A stretch of DNA of 16,356 nt from JBBQBQ01 sp038317685 (lineage in GTDB: Bacteria; Desulfobacterota; Desulfuromonadia; Desulfuromonadales; DDH964): positions 1 to 16,356 of the forward strand of contig JBBQBQ010000057.1 in NCBI GenBank assembly GCA_038317685.1, in the 5' to 3' direction. Of this stretch, positions 15,735-16,356 are shown in pieces. Numbering within the stretch: position 1 is the stretch's first letter; each line of letters starts with the position of its first letter. Position numbers and translations under genes: made by a program. Under the pieces are notes generated by a model. The model saw only the letters and a program-made list of their open reading frames with translations. It made no database searches and was not told the origin of the DNA.

Positions 15735-16277
15735 ATGAGAAAATCTTCTTTTTTCGTCCTTGCACTATCATTTTGTTTATTGGCTTTGACCGATACAGCC
15801 CAGGCCGCCGATAAAATTCTGGCCAAAGTTGTTCCCCAGGTGAATACTCCATCAAACGGACCGACCAACGTTTCCGCACCTGGCGTGAAAAACCTGTACA
15901 CCCCCGTCCCCATATTGAATCGTCCGCAAGGTTATTTAACGCCGCGAACTCAACTCCAGACAAAAACACGCTCGAACCAGATCCCGATCTATGACCCGGT
16001 CCTCTCGGCTCTTGAGGATTTAAAGCGTGCAGTTATTGCGGAAAAGAATGCGTGGCTTGAGTATACCAACGCAGGGAATCATCTATGCTACGATGGCTCC
16101 TTCAGTCGGGCCGATCAGTCTGCCGCCGGCTGTCTTCCAACCGATACGATCGTCGTTTGCTACGAAAAGTGTTCACATGCATGCCTGGTCCCCTACGAAA
16201 CACGATATTTGCAGGCCAGGGGTGCCGTTGATTCGGCATTACGTACGATTTTGGAACGGGTGCGTTCTTCGCTGTGA
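15735..16277 (+). CDS. Small exported cysteine-containing protein of unknown function
   Basis: A 180-residue protein with a clear Sec signal peptide: MRKSS, a hydrophobic core FFVLALSFCLLAL, and a TAQA-A cleavage site after about residue 24. There is no lipobox, so it is probably periplasmic or secreted. The mature part starts with a proline/asparagine-rich low-complexity stretch (residues 33-85). A helical region around DPVLSALEDLKRAVIAEKNA follows, then a C-terminal half with five cysteines including CYEKCSHAC (CX3CX3C), which suggests disulfides or metal binding. TTGGAG at 15722-15727 supports the start. I recognise no family. It sits alone between REP-like repeats (15284-15377 and inverted 16301-16324), with no partner gene visible before the right edge. 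Confidence 0.75.
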   Translation: MRKSSFFVLALSFCLLALTDTAQAADKILAKVVPQVNTPSNGPTNVSAPGVKNLYTPVPILNRPQGYLTPRTQLQTKTRSNQIPIYDPVLSALEDLKRAVIAEKNAWLEYTNAGNHLCYDGSFSRADQSAAGCLPTDTIVVCYEKCSHACLVPYETRYLQARGAVDSALRTILERVRSSL

Positions 16278-16300
16278 CAAGGGATGCCCAAGGGGACCTT

Positions 16301-16324
16301 AATTGACAGATTGACGACGTCCCT
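16301..16324 (-). repeat. Diverged inverted copy of the 31-bp repeat
   Basis: Read on the minus strand, AGGGACGTCGTC then AATCTGTCAATT aligns with the core of the 15284 repeat, sharing GGGACGT and GTCAATT at the ends, about 17 of 24 positions overall. With the direct array at 15284-15377 it brackets the exported-protein gene in inverted orientation. Confidence 0.45.
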
Positions 16325-16338
16325 GAGAGGTTCCACAC

Positions 16339-16354
16339 AACCCGAAGGTCGAAG
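16339..16354 (+). other. att-like repeat of the tRNA-fMet core at the right edge
   Basis: AACCCGAAGGTCGAAG is identical to 7896-7911 inside the tRNA-fMet fragment; including the three bases before, 18 of 19 match (CACAACCC against CATAACCC). The window ends two bases later, so it cannot be seen whether a T-arm and CCA end follow. It could be the far attachment site of the 8.4-kb segment or the 3' part of another tRNA. Confidence 0.45.
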
Positions 16355-16356
16355 CC

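Overview
The window looks like accessory DNA from a fairly GC-rich proteobacterium. The integrase remnants, the formate/nitrite transporter fragment and the glucoamylase/phospholipase D genes resemble families I associate with Desulfuromonadales (Geobacter/Desulfuromonas relatives). The first sensor kinase gene has a more betaproteobacterium-like feel. This taxonomic call is an inference from remembered family sequences, not from a search. The layout suggests two neighbouring, partly decayed integrated elements that used a tRNA-fMet gene as attachment site.

Region 1 (1-7893). The left edge holds a heavily damaged tyrosine-recombinase pseudogene (1 to about 770). Next comes an intact FAD/NAD(P)-dependent CoA-disulfide reductase/NADH oxidase-like gene (841-2193, +). 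Converging on it are two wrecks on the minus strand: the C-terminal end of a formate/nitrite-type transporter (2203-2424) and an ArsP_1/DUF318-type permease with a YHS-like insert (2425-3532). The permease is broken by two nonsense codons and an internal deletion. A tight three-gene minus-strand operon follows: GH15 glucoamylase-like protein, then a phospholipase D-VTT membrane protein that lacks its first HKD domain, then an endonuclease/exonuclease/phosphatase-family protein. The stop/start overlaps are 1 and 8 bases, and a good sigma70-type promoter lies at 7677-7704. Internal deletions recur across this region (integrase, permease, transporter, phospholipase D).

Region 2 (7893-8190) is an attachment-site scar: the 3' half of a tRNA-fMet (7893-7934), a strong intrinsic terminator, three GTACCC motifs exactly 12 bp apart, and a small piece of a second integrase of the same family. 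A 16-bp piece of the tRNA (7896-7911) recurs at the extreme right edge (16339-16354), 8,443 bp away.

Region 3 (8190-15018) is dominated by two consecutive plus-strand genes for very large soluble hybrid histidine kinases. The first has three near-identical 142-residue PAS units (exact 426-bp period), another PAS, HisKA/HATPase, two receivers and an Hpt domain. The second, 13 bp downstream, is REC-REC-PAS-HisKA-HATPase-REC. Together they could form a multistep phosphorelay with one Hpt, two kinase cores and five receivers.

Region 4 (15019-16356) holds a truncated extra copy of the first kinase's N-terminus. It is cut at an array of 31-bp direct repeats that look REP-like. A hairpin-bearing, inverted-repeat-bounded noncoding segment follows, then a small exported cysteine-containing protein of unknown function, a diverged inverted copy of the 31-bp repeat, and the att-like edge.
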